Assembly: GCF_011009015.1 (NCBI RefSeq)
Contig: NZ_CP048878.1
Span: 671,501 to 735,500, forward strand
Reading direction: 5' to 3'
From: Spartinivicinus ruber
GTDB taxonomy: Bacteria > Pseudomonadota > Gammaproteobacteria > Pseudomonadales > Zooshikellaceae
DNA: 64,000 nucleotides
The position numbers were made by a program, and so were the translations under genes. Under the pieces are notes generated by a model. It saw only the letters and a list, made by a program, of their open reading frames with translations, did not search any database and was not told the origin of the DNA. This document shows, piece after piece, positions 9,836 through 19,052 of this stretch (positions are counted from its first letter, which is position 1; every line of letters begins with the position of its first letter).

Positions 9836-10669
9836 ATGAAGCAGTATTTAGACCTGATGCACCATGTAAAAGAACATGGTGTTTATAAAGCAGACCGAAC
9901 AGGTACAGGCACTTATAGTGTGTTTGGTTACCAAATGCGTTTTGACTTGGCAGCTGGCTTTCCTTTAGTGACAACGAAAAAGTGTCATTTGAAATCGATT
10001 ATTTATGAATTGCTTTGGTTTCTTCGTGGTGACACTAATATTAAATACTTGCAAGAACATGGTGTTTCAATTTGGGATGAGTGGGCTACGCCTGAAGGTG
10101 AACTGGGCCCTGTTTATGGTAAGCAGTGGCGTTCATGGGAAGGAAGTAACGGGGAAGCCGTTGATCAGATTGCAGAGTTGATTGAAACCATCAAACATGA
10201 CCCTGACTCTCGCCGCTTGCTCGTCAGTGCTTGGAACCCGGCAGTGTTGCCAGACACTGGATTGAAGCCCGATGAAAATGCTGCCAAGGGCAAGCAAGCA
10301 CTTCCTCCGTGTCATTGTTTGTTTCAGTTTTATGTAGCAAATGGCAAATTATCTTGTCAGCTATATCAGCGCAGTGCAGATATTTTTCTGGGTGTCCCCT
10401 TTAATATTGCTTCTTATAGCTTGTTAGCCATGATGATTGCACAAGTCTGTGGTTTGGAGTACGGCGAGTTTGTCCATACGCTAGGAGATGCACATCTTTA
10501 TAGTAATCATTTACAACAAGCAGAAGAGCAGCTATCAAGAAAACCTTTCCCATTACCAAAAATGAACATTAATCCAGATGTAACTGATATATTTTCATTT
10601 AATTATGAAGATTTTGAATTAGTTGATTACCAAGCGCACCCGCATATAAAAGCTGCTGTTGCAGTTTAG
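9836..10669 (+). CDS. thyA: Thymidylate synthase ThyA
   Basis: 277 residues. It converts dUMP to dTMP using methylene-tetrahydrofolate. Visible landmarks are [10 protein letters not shown], the phosphate-binding [11 protein letters not shown], the catalytic cysteine in [29 protein letters not shown] and HLYSNH. A segment of about a dozen residues before the active-site cysteine ([16 protein letters not shown]) makes it slightly longer than the 264-residue E. coli enzyme. Such insertions occur in other ThyA proteins. Confidence 0.96.
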   Translation: MKQYLDLMHHVKEHGVYKADRTGTGTYSVFGYQMRFDLAAGFPLVTTKKCHLKSIIYELLWFLRGDTNIKYLQEHGVSIWDEWATPEGELGPVYGKQWRSWEGSNGEAVDQIAELIETIKHDPDSRRLLVSAWNPAVLPDTGLKPDENAAKGKQALPPCHCLFQFYVANGKLSCQLYQRSADIFLGVPFNIASYSLLAMMIAQVCGLEYGEFVHTLGDAHLYSNHLQQAEEQLSRKPFPLPKMNINPDVTDIFSFNYEDFELVDYQAHPHIKAAVAV

Positions 10670-10728
10670 TTAGGTGTTAATGGTATTTTATTCAAGGCAA
10701 GAAGTTGTTACTGGCAGGAAGATCTAAT

Positions 10729-10781
10729 AATCAGAGTAGTAGTGCTGTTAGGGGACGCGCACTACTACAGCGATTCTGATT
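10729..10781. terminator. Long two-step hairpin after thyA
   Basis: Two nested perfect arms are present. The inner arms are GTAGTAGTGC (10736-10745) and GCACTACTAC (10759-10768). The outer arms are AATCAGA (10729-10735) and TCTGATT (10775-10781). It lies between convergent genes and probably ends transcription from both sides, though no T-run follows directly. Confidence 0.6.
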
Positions 10782-10798
10782 ATGCTTGATAACAAGTA

Positions 10799-11038
10799 TC
10801 ATAAATAGGCAGGCTCATCACTTTCGCCTATTAAGTAGGAAACACATTCATTAACGTATTTATTAACTGATTGTGAAGGAACTTTATCTTCTGCTGCCCA
10901 TTCAGTACAAGTAGAAGCGGCTTCTTTAGTCACAATGTTAGAAATGTACTGAGATTCATATCCATCATTGACTGTATTGTTTGAACAGCCAGCGAGAGTT
11001 AAGCCAGCAAATAAAACAAAAAGGGTTACTTTTTTCAT
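10799..11038 (-). CDS. Small lipoprotein, unknown function
   Basis: 79 residues starting MKKVTLFVLFAGLTLAGCSN. The lipobox LAGC gives a mature protein of about 60 residues with two further cysteines (STCTEW and NECVSY) that could form a disulfide. Serine after the lipid cysteine predicts outer-membrane sorting. The start at 11038 has GGACA eight bases upstream. The family is not recognised. Confidence 0.75.
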   Translation of the reverse strand: MKKVTLFVLFAGLTLAGCSNNTVNDGYESQYISNIVTKEAASTCTEWAAEDKVPSQSVNKYVNECVSYLIGESDEPAYL

Positions 11039-11493
11039 GGAGTTGTCCTTTAAATGTTTGCATCCTTTTTCACATTGAGTAGTGAATAACGGGCGGTAAA
11101 ACATAGTCTCAAGCAGAGATAAACTCAAACCTTAAAGTCACAGTTTTTGATTGCTAGCTACTAACCAGTTACCTTCAATTGCAAATCCGTGAATTAGTCT
11201 TGACTAAGGTGGCGATGAGTTGCAATCAGGAGCTTGTTATAACTAGCCATCCGCAAGCAATGTATAACGTTGGCTATTTTAAAGTTTCAAAATCTGTGAA
11301 AATTTGTAACGTGTATTTTGAATCATTTTGTTGGAAAATAAATAAGCGAATGTGCTTATGGCGATCGTGATACCACCTACGCTGGTAGGAATATTTACAG
11401 TGTGCTTGCCTACATAGAGGGCTTAGTACTTGATTATTAAAGGGTTTTATCTGTTCGGAGAAGCCAGTTGTATTTGCTTATTCCTATTGCTAA
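11039..11493. other. Intergenic stretch, no supported gene
   Basis: About 455 bp between two minus-strand genes. The short frames here lack ribosome-binding sites and have poor composition. I see no strong hairpin or repeat. Confidence 0.5.
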
Positions 11494-12093
11494 TTAGCTT
11501 ACTTCAATACAGCCCATACTTAGCTTGGATTTAAGTGAGTCGTTTTCTTTTTCAAGTGTATAGATACAACTCATTAGCTCCTTTGTTTCTATAATAAACC
11601 TTTGAATAATAGAGCGAAGGTTTTCTTCAGAGCCAGAGATCAAGTCGTGTTTGCTTGATAACGCTTGTAGTTCGCTATTTTTTAAGTTTGCACTTTCGAG
11701 TTCTTGTTGAAGTCTATTTATAGTCTCTTCATGCTGTTTGATGACTTCACTCTGCTGTTGAATGAGTTCTTGTGAGTCACCATCTTCATCATCGGGAGAT
11801 TCATGGTAGCTCAGTTTCTCCAGTTGTAGTTTCATTATACTAATAACTTTTTCTTGCTCAGTGCAAACAGACTTAAGCTGATGTATTTTTGCTGTTGGCG
11901 AATGGTTTTTAAAATATTTTAAAGTTTCAATGAATGGTGGGTGCTTATTTGGTTGATAGTTATATAGCTCTTGCAAGATGTTATAGTGCAGCTTTTTTGC
12001 TTTAAATAGTAGGAAGCTAAGCAGAAAACAACAAAGAGCCAGCACAGCAATAACTTCGATGCCAGCATAAAAGAAAAAAGGGGAAATTTCCAT
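11494..12093 (-). CDS. Membrane-anchored coiled-coil protein, unknown
   Basis: 199 residues. One N-terminal membrane segment (about 9-30, IEVIAVLALCCFLLSFLLF) is followed by a cytoplasmic region. Residues about 75-150 form a coiled coil rich in Gln and Glu, with an acidic stretch SPDDEDGDSQE. The ATG at 12093 follows GGGGT, and an upstream TTG at 12114 is less likely. The layout resembles scaffolding or polarity proteins, but no named family is recognised. Confidence 0.65.
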   Translation of the reverse strand: MEISPFFFYAGIEVIAVLALCCFLLSFLLFKAKKLHYNILQELYNYQPNKHPPFIETLKYFKNHSPTAKIHQLKSVCTEQEKVISIMKLQLEKLSYHESPDDEDGDSQELIQQQSEVIKQHEETINRLQQELESANLKNSELQALSSKHDLISGSEENLRSIIQRFIIETKELMSCIYTLEKENDSLKSKLSMGCIEVS

Positions 12094-12365
12094 TTTGCTA
12101 CCCCGTGTCTGCAAAGTACCTTGTTATATTATTCTAATACAGTTTGGTTGGTACTTCAGATTAAATTTATAATTTAAGCGAATTTTAAATTTTAACTATA
12201 GTCAAACTAGACAGATTGTAGTGGTGTAATAGCGTAGTTATGATGAGTATGCAAAAGCAATGCTGTTGAAAGTACAGGTATACTGAAATGTATATTTTAA
12301 TATAATTGAAGTCATATTATAATTTCGCTTATTTGATAGAAAGGCTGTTTGAAAGCAAAGCTAGC

Positions 12366-13145
12366 ATGTTAAAACTTCATTATAAAGAATTTGGTGATGG
12401 TGAGCCGTTGGTACTGGTACATGGCTTATTTGGTTCGCTGGAAAATCTAGGAGGCATAGCCAAAATATTGGCTAAGCAATTTACTGTATATTCACTTGAT
12501 ATGCGTAATCATGGTCGTTCACCTCACTCGGATAGAATGGATCACCAGTTGATGACCAGTGATCTTGTATATTTTTTACAAGACAAAGGTATCAATAAAG
12601 CTCGTTTTCTGGGGCATTCCATGGGGGGGAAGGTGGTGATGCAGCTAGCCTTATCTTACCCACAGTATGTGAAAAAATTGATAGTAGCCGATATTGCTCC
12701 CGTGAAATACAGTGCTAGACACAATGATGTATTTGCAGGCTTGTTGGCTATTAATCCAAAAACTATAAAATCAAGAATAGAAGCAGATAAAATCTTACAG
12801 CAATATATTTCAGAGATGCCAGTGAGAAGTTTCTTATTAAAAAATTTGGTTAAAAATACAGAGTCAGGTTTTGCTTGGCGTATGAATTTAACTGCCTTGC
12901 ATAGTCAGTACCATAATATTATTGATGGGCAAACTTTTGATCAGCCCTATCAAGGGGAGGTATTGTTTGTTAAAGGTGGTAACTCTGATTACTTGCAGCC
13001 AAGCCATCGTAGTGAAATTTTAGCAATGTTTCCTAATGCACAAGTAAGGGAAATACCGAATACGGGACACTGGCTGCACGCAGAAAAACCCGAGCTATTT
13101 TGCCGGGTTGTTGAAAGGTTTTTAGGAAGTAAAGTAGATTATTAG
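12366..13145 (+). CDS. Alpha/beta-hydrolase esterase, YbfF-like
   Basis: 259 residues, close to the 254 of E. coli YbfF. Oxyanion motif HGLFGSLENL, DMRNHGRSP, nucleophile elbow GHSMGGKV (Ser near residue 93) and the final catalytic His in TGHWLHAEKPE are present. YbfF hydrolyses short acyl esters and acyl-CoA in the cytoplasm. The real substrate is unknown. The start at 12366 matches the family N-terminus. Its end overlaps the convergent DUF6482 gene by four bases. Confidence 0.87.
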   Translation: MLKLHYKEFGDGEPLVLVHGLFGSLENLGGIAKILAKQFTVYSLDMRNHGRSPHSDRMDHQLMTSDLVYFLQDKGINKARFLGHSMGGKVVMQLALSYPQYVKKLIVADIAPVKYSARHNDVFAGLLAINPKTIKSRIEADKILQQYISEMPVRSFLLKNLVKNTESGFAWRMNLTALHSQYHNIIDGQTFDQPYQGEVLFVKGGNSDYLQPSHRSEILAMFPNAQVREIPNTGHWLHAEKPELFCRVVERFLGSKVDY

Positions 13146-13435
13146 GCCACATTTGAGTGCATAATGGTTTTCCCAGCACATTCGGCATCATTCCCTATCA
13201 TTTCATCGTAAGGGGTATAGTGGATAAGATTCATGTAGCCAATATTGATGCCGTGAAAGCTTTCTTTAACACTGTTAACACTATGGAAAATAACCGGTTG
13301 GTCTGTTATTTCATCTCGAATAACACTGACATGATCATGGATACGGACTTCTGCTATGTATATATCACCTTCATGGGAAATAATGTTGAGCTCATGGACG
13401 GGTAAATGGTGTGATTTTATTTTCCTGAGATACAT
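13142..13435 (-). CDS. DUF6482-like small protein
   Basis: 97 residues. The core ELNIISHEGDIYIAEVRI and the ending LIHYTPYDEMIGND resemble the DUF6482 proteins of Pseudomonas and relatives, whose function is unknown. GGAG lies about ten bases before the ATG at 13435. An 82-codon frame on the opposite strand is an antisense shadow. Confidence 0.7.
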   Translation of the reverse strand: MYLRKIKSHHLPVHELNIISHEGDIYIAEVRIHDHVSVIRDEITDQPVIFHSVNSVKESFHGINIGYMNLIHYTPYDEMIGNDAECAGKTIMHSNVA

Positions 13436-13686
13436 ACTCTGAGGCTCCTTTCCTATACAACAGCCGACTAGTCAATCCTAGCTCAATCCTATTAACTTAG
13501 CCTACAAATTTAATAAAACAATTTATCATTAGTTATTCGCGATTCACTATAATTTAGGTATTATCACTATAAGTGTTGGTGCATTATTAGAACTTTGAAT
13601 AACAAAGTGCTTTGTGCGTTAGTTGGCTTAAAAATAGCTTAAGCAATTAAAAGAAAATACTGCCACTATGCTTGATGATAATGTAC

Positions 13687-14376
13687 TTAAATCGGTATAA
13701 AAGTTCCGGTTGCCACGCCCCTAACAATAAAATTAATAGTTCGGTTGGTCTTATCAGCAATTATCATCGCCATCATATCTTGTAGCGCAATCATTTTGCC
13801 AAATAAACGTTCAAAGCTGAGGTTTGGGGATTTCGTGTTAGTTGCATTAGTAAGTAAAAAAGGTTTTCCTTGCTGGTTACGCCGATGATTAAGTCTCCAG
13901 GCCAATACTTCAATATTTCTTGCGCTATTATATAGCTTTTGCTGGTCTAATTCGTTTAATACAAAAAACTCGTTGCGATAATTATAAGACTGTTTGATCA
14001 TATCGGTTAAGCCAGCCATTAAGGCAAATACCCTATCACCGTTAAAATGGTTGTCAAATGCGAGCAGCATAGCGTCTATAGACTGTTTACCAGACAACTC
14101 AGGAAAACGCATGAGACCTGGTTTGTTAAACAGTTGCTTGGTGCGTGTCTCGATAGTATGGTGTGGATTTTTAGCGAGTTCTGCAGGGTTACGTTTATAC
14201 AGTTTTACTAATAAGCGTTTTAGTTGTTTATCCATATTTTGCCGAACGGAATCGGTAACTAGATCAGTATCGGTTTTGGCTAGGTTTTCTACACGAAAAG
14301 ATTGATTAGTACAGCTTGTTAAAGCAAAAAAGCAAACAAATAAAATAACAAAGGGTGATTGGTGATATTGCTTCAT
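13687..14376 (-). CDS. Predicted lipoprotein, unknown function
   Basis: 229 residues. Signal peptide with lipobox LTSC (Cys about 22), then an all-helical-looking protein with KLYKRNPAELAKN, YRNEFFVLNELDQQKLYNSARN and a C-terminal hydrophobic stretch after MIADKTNR. Related hypothetical lipoproteins occur in marine gammaproteobacteria. No catalytic motif is visible. It is divergent from the DUF502 gene. Confidence 0.75.
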   Translation of the reverse strand: MKQYHQSPFVILFVCFFALTSCTNQSFRVENLAKTDTDLVTDSVRQNMDKQLKRLLVKLYKRNPAELAKNPHHTIETRTKQLFNKPGLMRFPELSGKQSIDAMLLAFDNHFNGDRVFALMAGLTDMIKQSYNYRNEFFVLNELDQQKLYNSARNIEVLAWRLNHRRNQQGKPFLLTNATNTKSPNLSFERLFGKMIALQDMMAMIIADKTNRTINFIVRGVATGTFIPI

Positions 14377-14569
14377 TCGATTTGAGCACTACTTTTAGAT
14401 TAAGGTTACTGACTATTTGATTAGGTAATATTTAAAAGATTATGTCATTTAGTACAAAGTTCAATATAAATAAACAGCAACAGAGGTATAAAGTTGCCGA
14501 TTGAAAACCAGTATACTGAGAATATAGACCAAACAAAGTGTATGTTAAATCAATATTGGGAGCATTTGA

Positions 14570-15148
14570 ATGCTAGATAAAAGTCCTACACAGCGATTAA
14601 TTGGTAGTTTTCTAAAAGGAGCTGCGATTGTTTTACCTATAGTGTTGTCTTTCTACTTGATTATTGCTGCCAGCCGCTGGATAGATGGTTTGGTTGGGCT
14701 CCAAACCCCTGGCTTAGGTTTATTAGTGGTAGTGGTTGGAATGACTTTGGTGGGGGCATTCACCTCCCATCGGCTTGGCCACAAAATTGTTTCCTGGTTT
14801 CAAGAATTATTAAATCGTATTCCCATATTAAAAATGCTTCATGGAGCAATTAGTGATGTTTTTGCAGCAGTAGTGGGTAACAAGACAAATTTTAATCAGC
14901 CAGTATTAGTTTCTTTGGGTATAGATAAGTCTGTCAAGCTATTGGGGTTTATGAGTGAAATGGCTGTTGGGCTAGAGGATATGGAGGAGCATGTCAGTGT
15001 TTATTTGCCTCAGTCATTCAATATTGCGGGTAATTTATTACTGGTGCCAAAGTCGCAGGTGACACTAGTGGATATGGATCCTGGCAAGTTTATGACCTTG
15101 ATATTGTCAGGTGGCATTGTCAGGAATAGCGAAGATAATCAACAATAG
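14570..15148 (+). CDS. DUF502-family integral membrane protein
   Basis: 192 residues with two N-terminal membrane segments (about 13-35 and 47-68), then RIPILKMLHGAISDVF and a soluble domain with VSVYLPQSFNIAGNLLLVPKSQVTLVDMD. These match the DUF502 pattern. The function is unknown. It is followed at 80 bp by a lipoprotein gene in the same direction. Confidence 0.85.
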   Translation: MLDKSPTQRLIGSFLKGAAIVLPIVLSFYLIIAASRWIDGLVGLQTPGLGLLVVVVGMTLVGAFTSHRLGHKIVSWFQELLNRIPILKMLHGAISDVFAAVVGNKTNFNQPVLVSLGIDKSVKLLGFMSEMAVGLEDMEEHVSVYLPQSFNIAGNLLLVPKSQVTLVDMDPGKFMTLILSGGIVRNSEDNQQ

Positions 15149-15227
15149 CTCGATATTCAGGGAAAACACAGGAGCAGTGACAAGCTGTATAATGAAACAA
15201 GTAGCTGAGTAAGCAGGGGTTCACACA

Positions 15228-15758
15228 ATGCTGTCCAGAACTATAACAGGAGATCAGTTTAGACACTGGTGGTTAGTGAGCCTCACAATACTTGGTCTGA
15301 CAGGTTGTGCCACTTTAACTCGAGAAGAGTGTTTAGTGGCTAATTGGCGAACGATCGGATACGAAGACGGAGCGAAAGGCCGCTTACCCAGTTTTGTTGC
15401 TGAACACCGTAAGGCCTGTGCTGAGCATGGTGTTGTACCAGAGTTGAGTACTTATCAACAGGGTCGAGAGGAGGGGGTTCGCCACTATTGTCGGCCAGCT
15501 AATGGGTATTATTTGGGTCGTCATGGCTATAGCTATACTGGTGTTTGCTCTGCAGAAGAAGAGCCAGAATTTTTACGGGCTTTACGGCAAGGGCAGCATG
15601 TGTACGAAACTGAGCAGAGGATACGGGAATTAGAGCAAGAGATTTGGCGGTTGCGTGAACGAATAGATAAATCTAATCAAAAGCAAAACTCGCAAGTTCC
15701 ACCGTCGTCGTGTAGTTTGGTGAAACCCTTTGCATTAGGTATAGTTATACCTTCGTGA
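15228..15758 (+). CDS. DUF2799-type lipoprotein
   Basis: 176 residues. Lipobox LTGC (Cys about 27), then ECLVANWRTIGYEDGAKGR and YQQGREEGVRHYC, the conserved DUF2799 pattern. A coiled-coil tail (RIRELEQEIWRLRERID) is followed by a low-complexity end. AGGGG lies eight bases before the ATG. The protein is likely tethered to the outer membrane, with unknown role. Confidence 0.75.
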   Translation: MLSRTITGDQFRHWWLVSLTILGLTGCATLTREECLVANWRTIGYEDGAKGRLPSFVAEHRKACAEHGVVPELSTYQQGREEGVRHYCRPANGYYLGRHGYSYTGVCSAEEEPEFLRALRQGQHVYETEQRIRELEQEIWRLRERIDKSNQKQNSQVPPSSCSLVKPFALGIVIPS

Positions 15759-15870
15759 ATGCCTGATGTGAATAGTTGGTATAGCAGGTGATGAGGGTGT
15801 TGCAAAAAGTTGTGAGCGCAGTTAATTGTTGTACGACACCCTCTGACGTTAGGGGGCAATAAAACACCGC

Positions 15871-16644
15871 ATGTATAATGAAAAAAAAATCTTAGTTGTC
15901 GATGATGATAATGAACTTCGACAGTTGCTCCATGATTATCTAGCAAAGAATGGTTTTCAAGTCCTTCAGGCCAGTGATGGAGTTGAGCTTTTTCGTTTAT
16001 TTCCTCAGCAGTCAGTTGATTTAATTTTGTTGGATATAATGTTGCCTGGAGAAGATGGATTTTTACTTTGCCAAAGAATTCGTCAGTTGTCGGATGTGCC
16101 TATCATCATGCTAACAGCCAGTTCCGAAGAAACTGACAGCATTGTAGGCTTGGAAATGGGGGCTGATGATTATATGGCCAAGCCTTTTAATCCTCGTGAA
16201 TTATTGGCAAGGGTTAAAGCTATTTTACGAAGAACTGGGCAAACTGACAGACAACCAGAACCCATTGAGACTAAAAGGTTTTTTTGTTTCTCCAATTGGA
16301 TCTTAGACTCGACAGCCAGAAAGCTTATTGATGCCCGAACACTAAATGATAAGAATGTTGGTACTGAAAAACACTCGAATGAAGTCACTTTATCTGGTGC
16401 TGACTTTGCTCTGTTAATGCTCTTTTTAGAGCGTCCACAAACCATTCTAAAACGCGACGAAATTTCTGACCTAACCCGTGGGCGAGAAGCCAGTCCATTT
16501 GATCGTTCAATTGATGTGCATATTAGCCGTTTACGCCATCGCTTAGGTGATGATGGCAAGAACCCTCAGATTATTAAAACGGTGAGGGGGGTTGGTTACG
16601 TTTTAGCTGTACCTGTAACCCAGCAAGATGAAGTGGATATCTGA
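15871..16644 (+). CDS. OmpR-family response regulator, GltR-like
   Basis: 257 residues. The receiver domain (1-120) has DDD at 11-13, phospho-acceptor Asp55 in LILLDIMLPGEDGF and the conserved Lys in MAKPFNPRELL. A winged-helix DNA-binding domain ends SIDVHISRLRHRLGDD...VRGVGYVLA. A linker of about 50 residues lies between them. It overlaps the kinase gene by 17 bp. Because a glucose-type ABC transporter follows, a GltR role (glucose uptake control) is the best inference. RstA- or OmpR-type alternatives remain possible. Confidence 0.85.
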   Translation: MYNEKKILVVDDDNELRQLLHDYLAKNGFQVLQASDGVELFRLFPQQSVDLILLDIMLPGEDGFLLCQRIRQLSDVPIIMLTASSEETDSIVGLEMGADDYMAKPFNPRELLARVKAILRRTGQTDRQPEPIETKRFFCFSNWILDSTARKLIDARTLNDKNVGTEKHSNEVTLSGADFALLMLFLERPQTILKRDEISDLTRGREASPFDRSIDVHISRLRHRLGDDGKNPQIIKTVRGVGYVLAVPVTQQDEVDI

Positions 16645-18091
16645 ACTCTGGCAACAAAAGCTTTGGCCTGGCTCGTTACGTTGGCGGCTAGTGGCTGTTT
16701 TATTATTAGGGGTATTGCTGGCTCAGCTCATCAGTAGTGCTATTTGGATAACTCAGGCACGCCGGGCAGAGGAAGCCAGTGTCACTAACATGGCTAATCA
16801 TATGGCTTATGGGGTTGCATCTACTGTAAAGTTTTTCCAGTCTTTACCTCTTCAGTATCGTCATATTGTGCTTGATCAATTACGTAACATGGGAGGAACT
16901 CGTTTTTTTGTTAGCGTGAATCAAGAGCAAATTATGGTCGATGATCTGCCTGAGAGTTATCTGCATGACATCGTGGTTGATCAATTTTATACAATTTTGC
17001 GTAAGGAATTAGGCAGCAAACCAAAAATTATTGTGCAATTTGCTGAAGCAGATAAACTCAAAGTTTTTAATAATAATACTTATCTGACAGATTTACCGCC
17101 TCGTTGGGCGCACCATAGCTTACTGATTAAGCCTTTATCTCCTCCTATTTTAGTCACCCAAATAAAACTGGAAGAACAGGAGTGGTTGTATGTTGCTGCA
17201 CTAATACCACACCCGACGTTTTTAGCTAAAACAGAGTTTATTTCATTTGAACGAGTTTTATTTTTAGGCTTGACCATTCTTTGTGTACTACTTATTTCAT
17301 TTTTTGCAGTACGCTGGCTGACTGAGCCTTTAGCTAAGTTATCTAAAGCCGCGGATGATTTAGGAAGAGATTTGGATCATCCACCTATTGCAGAAGAAGG
17401 CAGTAAAGAAATGATCGCCACAGCGCGTACGTTTAATGCTATGCAACAACGGCTAAAACGTTATATTGACGATCGCGCTAGGTTGTTTGCTGCTATTTCT
17501 CATGATTTGAAGACACCGATTACCAGGCTACGGCTCAGAGCAGAGATGTTAGATCAGGATGAAATACGGGGAAAATTTGTCACTGATCTGGAAGAATTGG
17601 AAGTTATGGTTAAAGGTGCTTTGCAGTGTGCCAAGGATACGGAGTTGGATGAGCCGCAGTCACCGACTAATTTAATGGATATTATTTATAAACTAAAACG
17701 AGACGTGGAAGAAGCTGGTCACTTGATTAATATTAATGGGAAAATAAATAAACCCTATATGGGGAAACCACTGGCCCTTAAACGTTGTTTAACCAACTTG
17801 ATCGATAATGCTATTTTTTATGGCGAGCGAGCAGAGGTTAATTTAATAGATGGTACTGAGGAAGTTAAAATCATTATCCGTGATTATGGGCCTGGCATTT
17901 CACTCGAAGAGCGTAAACATGTTTTTGAGCCTTATTATCGTATCGAAAAATCCCGCAATCGAAATACTGGTGGCACGGGTTTAGGTTTAGGAATAGCTAG
18001 AAGTATTGTGAAAGCCCATGGCGGTGAACTTATTCTTGATAACCACCCAGAATGTGGATTGGTTGTTGTTGTTAGCCTGCCAAGGCATTAG
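16628..18091 (+). CDS. Sensor histidine kinase, GtrS-like partner of the regulator
   Basis: 487 residues. Two membrane segments (about 19-40 and 205-228) enclose a periplasmic sensor region of about 165 residues. HAMP follows (WLTEPLAKLSKAADDL), then HisKA with FAAISHDLKTPITRLRLR and HATPase_c with DNAIFYGE, DYGPGIS and GGTGLGLGIARSI. The EnvZ-like order and the following sugar transporter suggest GtrS, which in Pseudomonas senses 2-ketogluconate or 6-phosphogluconate. The ligand is not proven by sequence. Confidence 0.85.
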   Translation: MKWISELWQQKLWPGSLRWRLVAVLLLGVLLAQLISSAIWITQARRAEEASVTNMANHMAYGVASTVKFFQSLPLQYRHIVLDQLRNMGGTRFFVSVNQEQIMVDDLPESYLHDIVVDQFYTILRKELGSKPKIIVQFAEADKLKVFNNNTYLTDLPPRWAHHSLLIKPLSPPILVTQIKLEEQEWLYVAALIPHPTFLAKTEFISFERVLFLGLTILCVLLISFFAVRWLTEPLAKLSKAADDLGRDLDHPPIAEEGSKEMIATARTFNAMQQRLKRYIDDRARLFAAISHDLKTPITRLRLRAEMLDQDEIRGKFVTDLEELEVMVKGALQCAKDTELDEPQSPTNLMDIIYKLKRDVEEAGHLININGKINKPYMGKPLALKRCLTNLIDNAIFYGERAEVNLIDGTEEVKIIIRDYGPGISLEERKHVFEPYYRIEKSRNRNTGGTGLGLGIARSIVKAHGGELILDNHPECGLVVVVSLPRH

Positions 18092-18918
18092 CACTCTGGA
18101 AGAGGTATATTCAGGCCTTCTTTAATAGAGTTTTGTAACAACTGTTGATATTTTTTGCTACGCTTTAGTCGGCGAACACTGTTACTGAGAGTGTTTTCTA
18201 TGGGGCCATGACGCTTATGTAAGTAAATGTATAAATTTACATTTAACTCTGAATAAACTTTTATATTTAGTGATCTAAAACAATTTTGTTGTTTATAAAA
18301 GTATGCAATTGCTACTGGTATTATAGCAATATCTACTCGATTTCGTTTTAATAATGTTGTTATCTGAATAAGATCTTTTGCTTGAAAAATATGTTCATGC
18401 GCTGAAAGAGTATGAGGTAATGACATGCCCCTTATAGTAGTTACTCTGTAGTTTGATATTTCCTGGGTCGACTCAGGTAGTTTACCAAACCCAGCGAAAG
18501 CTAAGAAGTAATTAAAATAGCTTGGTTGGATTTTTATTAAATTAGAGTATTCCTGTATATCTAATTCATTAGAAAATAAAAAAATTCCATCTAATTTTCC
18601 ATTGTTCGTATTGTTTAATGCACGCATGGCGGGAAGAGTAATAATATTAACTTTGCAACCAATGTCAGCAAAAATTAACTTCACAAACTGATCAATAAAA
18701 CCTTGTTGACTATCTGTATGATATGGAGGAGATAGAGGGGCTGCAAAAGTTAAAGAAGTATTATGGCATGTAGTGATAGGGGGAGGAGTTGCATTTAAAT
18801 GCTGAACATAACCTGCTGTAAATGCTAGGTTTAGACAGAGTAAAAAATTGATACAAGAAAGCGATAGGGTGTTGTTGATAAACAATAATTGACACCAAGT
18901 CTTTAGCTTATTGTACAA
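18088..18918 (-). CDS. Family-3 solute-binding-like periplasmic protein
   Basis: About 276 residues. A hydrophobic N-terminus (LSCINFLLCLNLAFTAGY) is followed by a bilobal binding-protein fold similar to SBP_bac_3: PPYHTDSQQGFIDQFVKLIF, GKLDGIFLFSNE, and YKQQNCF near the second hinge. No transporter genes accompany it. There is no ATG near the 5' end: the frame opens with CTG, ATT or TTG and no clear ribosome-binding site, so the start is uncertain and the gene may be poorly expressed. It overlaps the kinase end by four bases. Confidence 0.6.
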   Translation of the reverse strand: MYNKLKTWCQLLFINNTLSLSCINFLLCLNLAFTAGYVQHLNATPPPITTCHNTSLTFAAPLSPPYHTDSQQGFIDQFVKLIFADIGCKVNIITLPAMRALNNTNNGKLDGIFLFSNELDIQEYSNLIKIQPSYFNYFLAFAGFGKLPESTQEISNYRVTTIRGMSLPHTLSAHEHIFQAKDLIQITTLLKRNRVDIAIIPVAIAYFYKQQNCFRSLNIKVYSELNVNLYIYLHKRHGPIENTLSNSVRRLKRSKKYQQLLQNSIKEGLNIPLPEC

Positions 18919-19052
18919 AATCAGTTTGCAACATCTATATTAACTAAGTGGTATGTGTGTGGAAACGAAAGCGTCTGCTGACAGTATAGAAAGGTAGTTG
19001 AATTACAGCAAATAAAGTATATAGCCAAAATGAATGAGGATAAGGTTGGTAT

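Noticed and set aside
11179-11370. 63-codon plus-strand frame in the gap near 11 kb
   Set aside because: No ribosome-binding site, a weak start, and composition rich in Cys, Lys and Trp unlike the real genes around it.
13157-13405. 82-codon frame antisense to the DUF6482-like gene
   Set aside because: It lies wholly within a gene with a recognisable family and good start, so it is a mirror of that coding bias.
15871-18091. Naming the two-component pair OmpR/EnvZ
   Set aside because: The domain order is the same, but the downstream glucose-type ABC operon favours GltR/GtrS, and the periplasmic domain is larger than in EnvZ.
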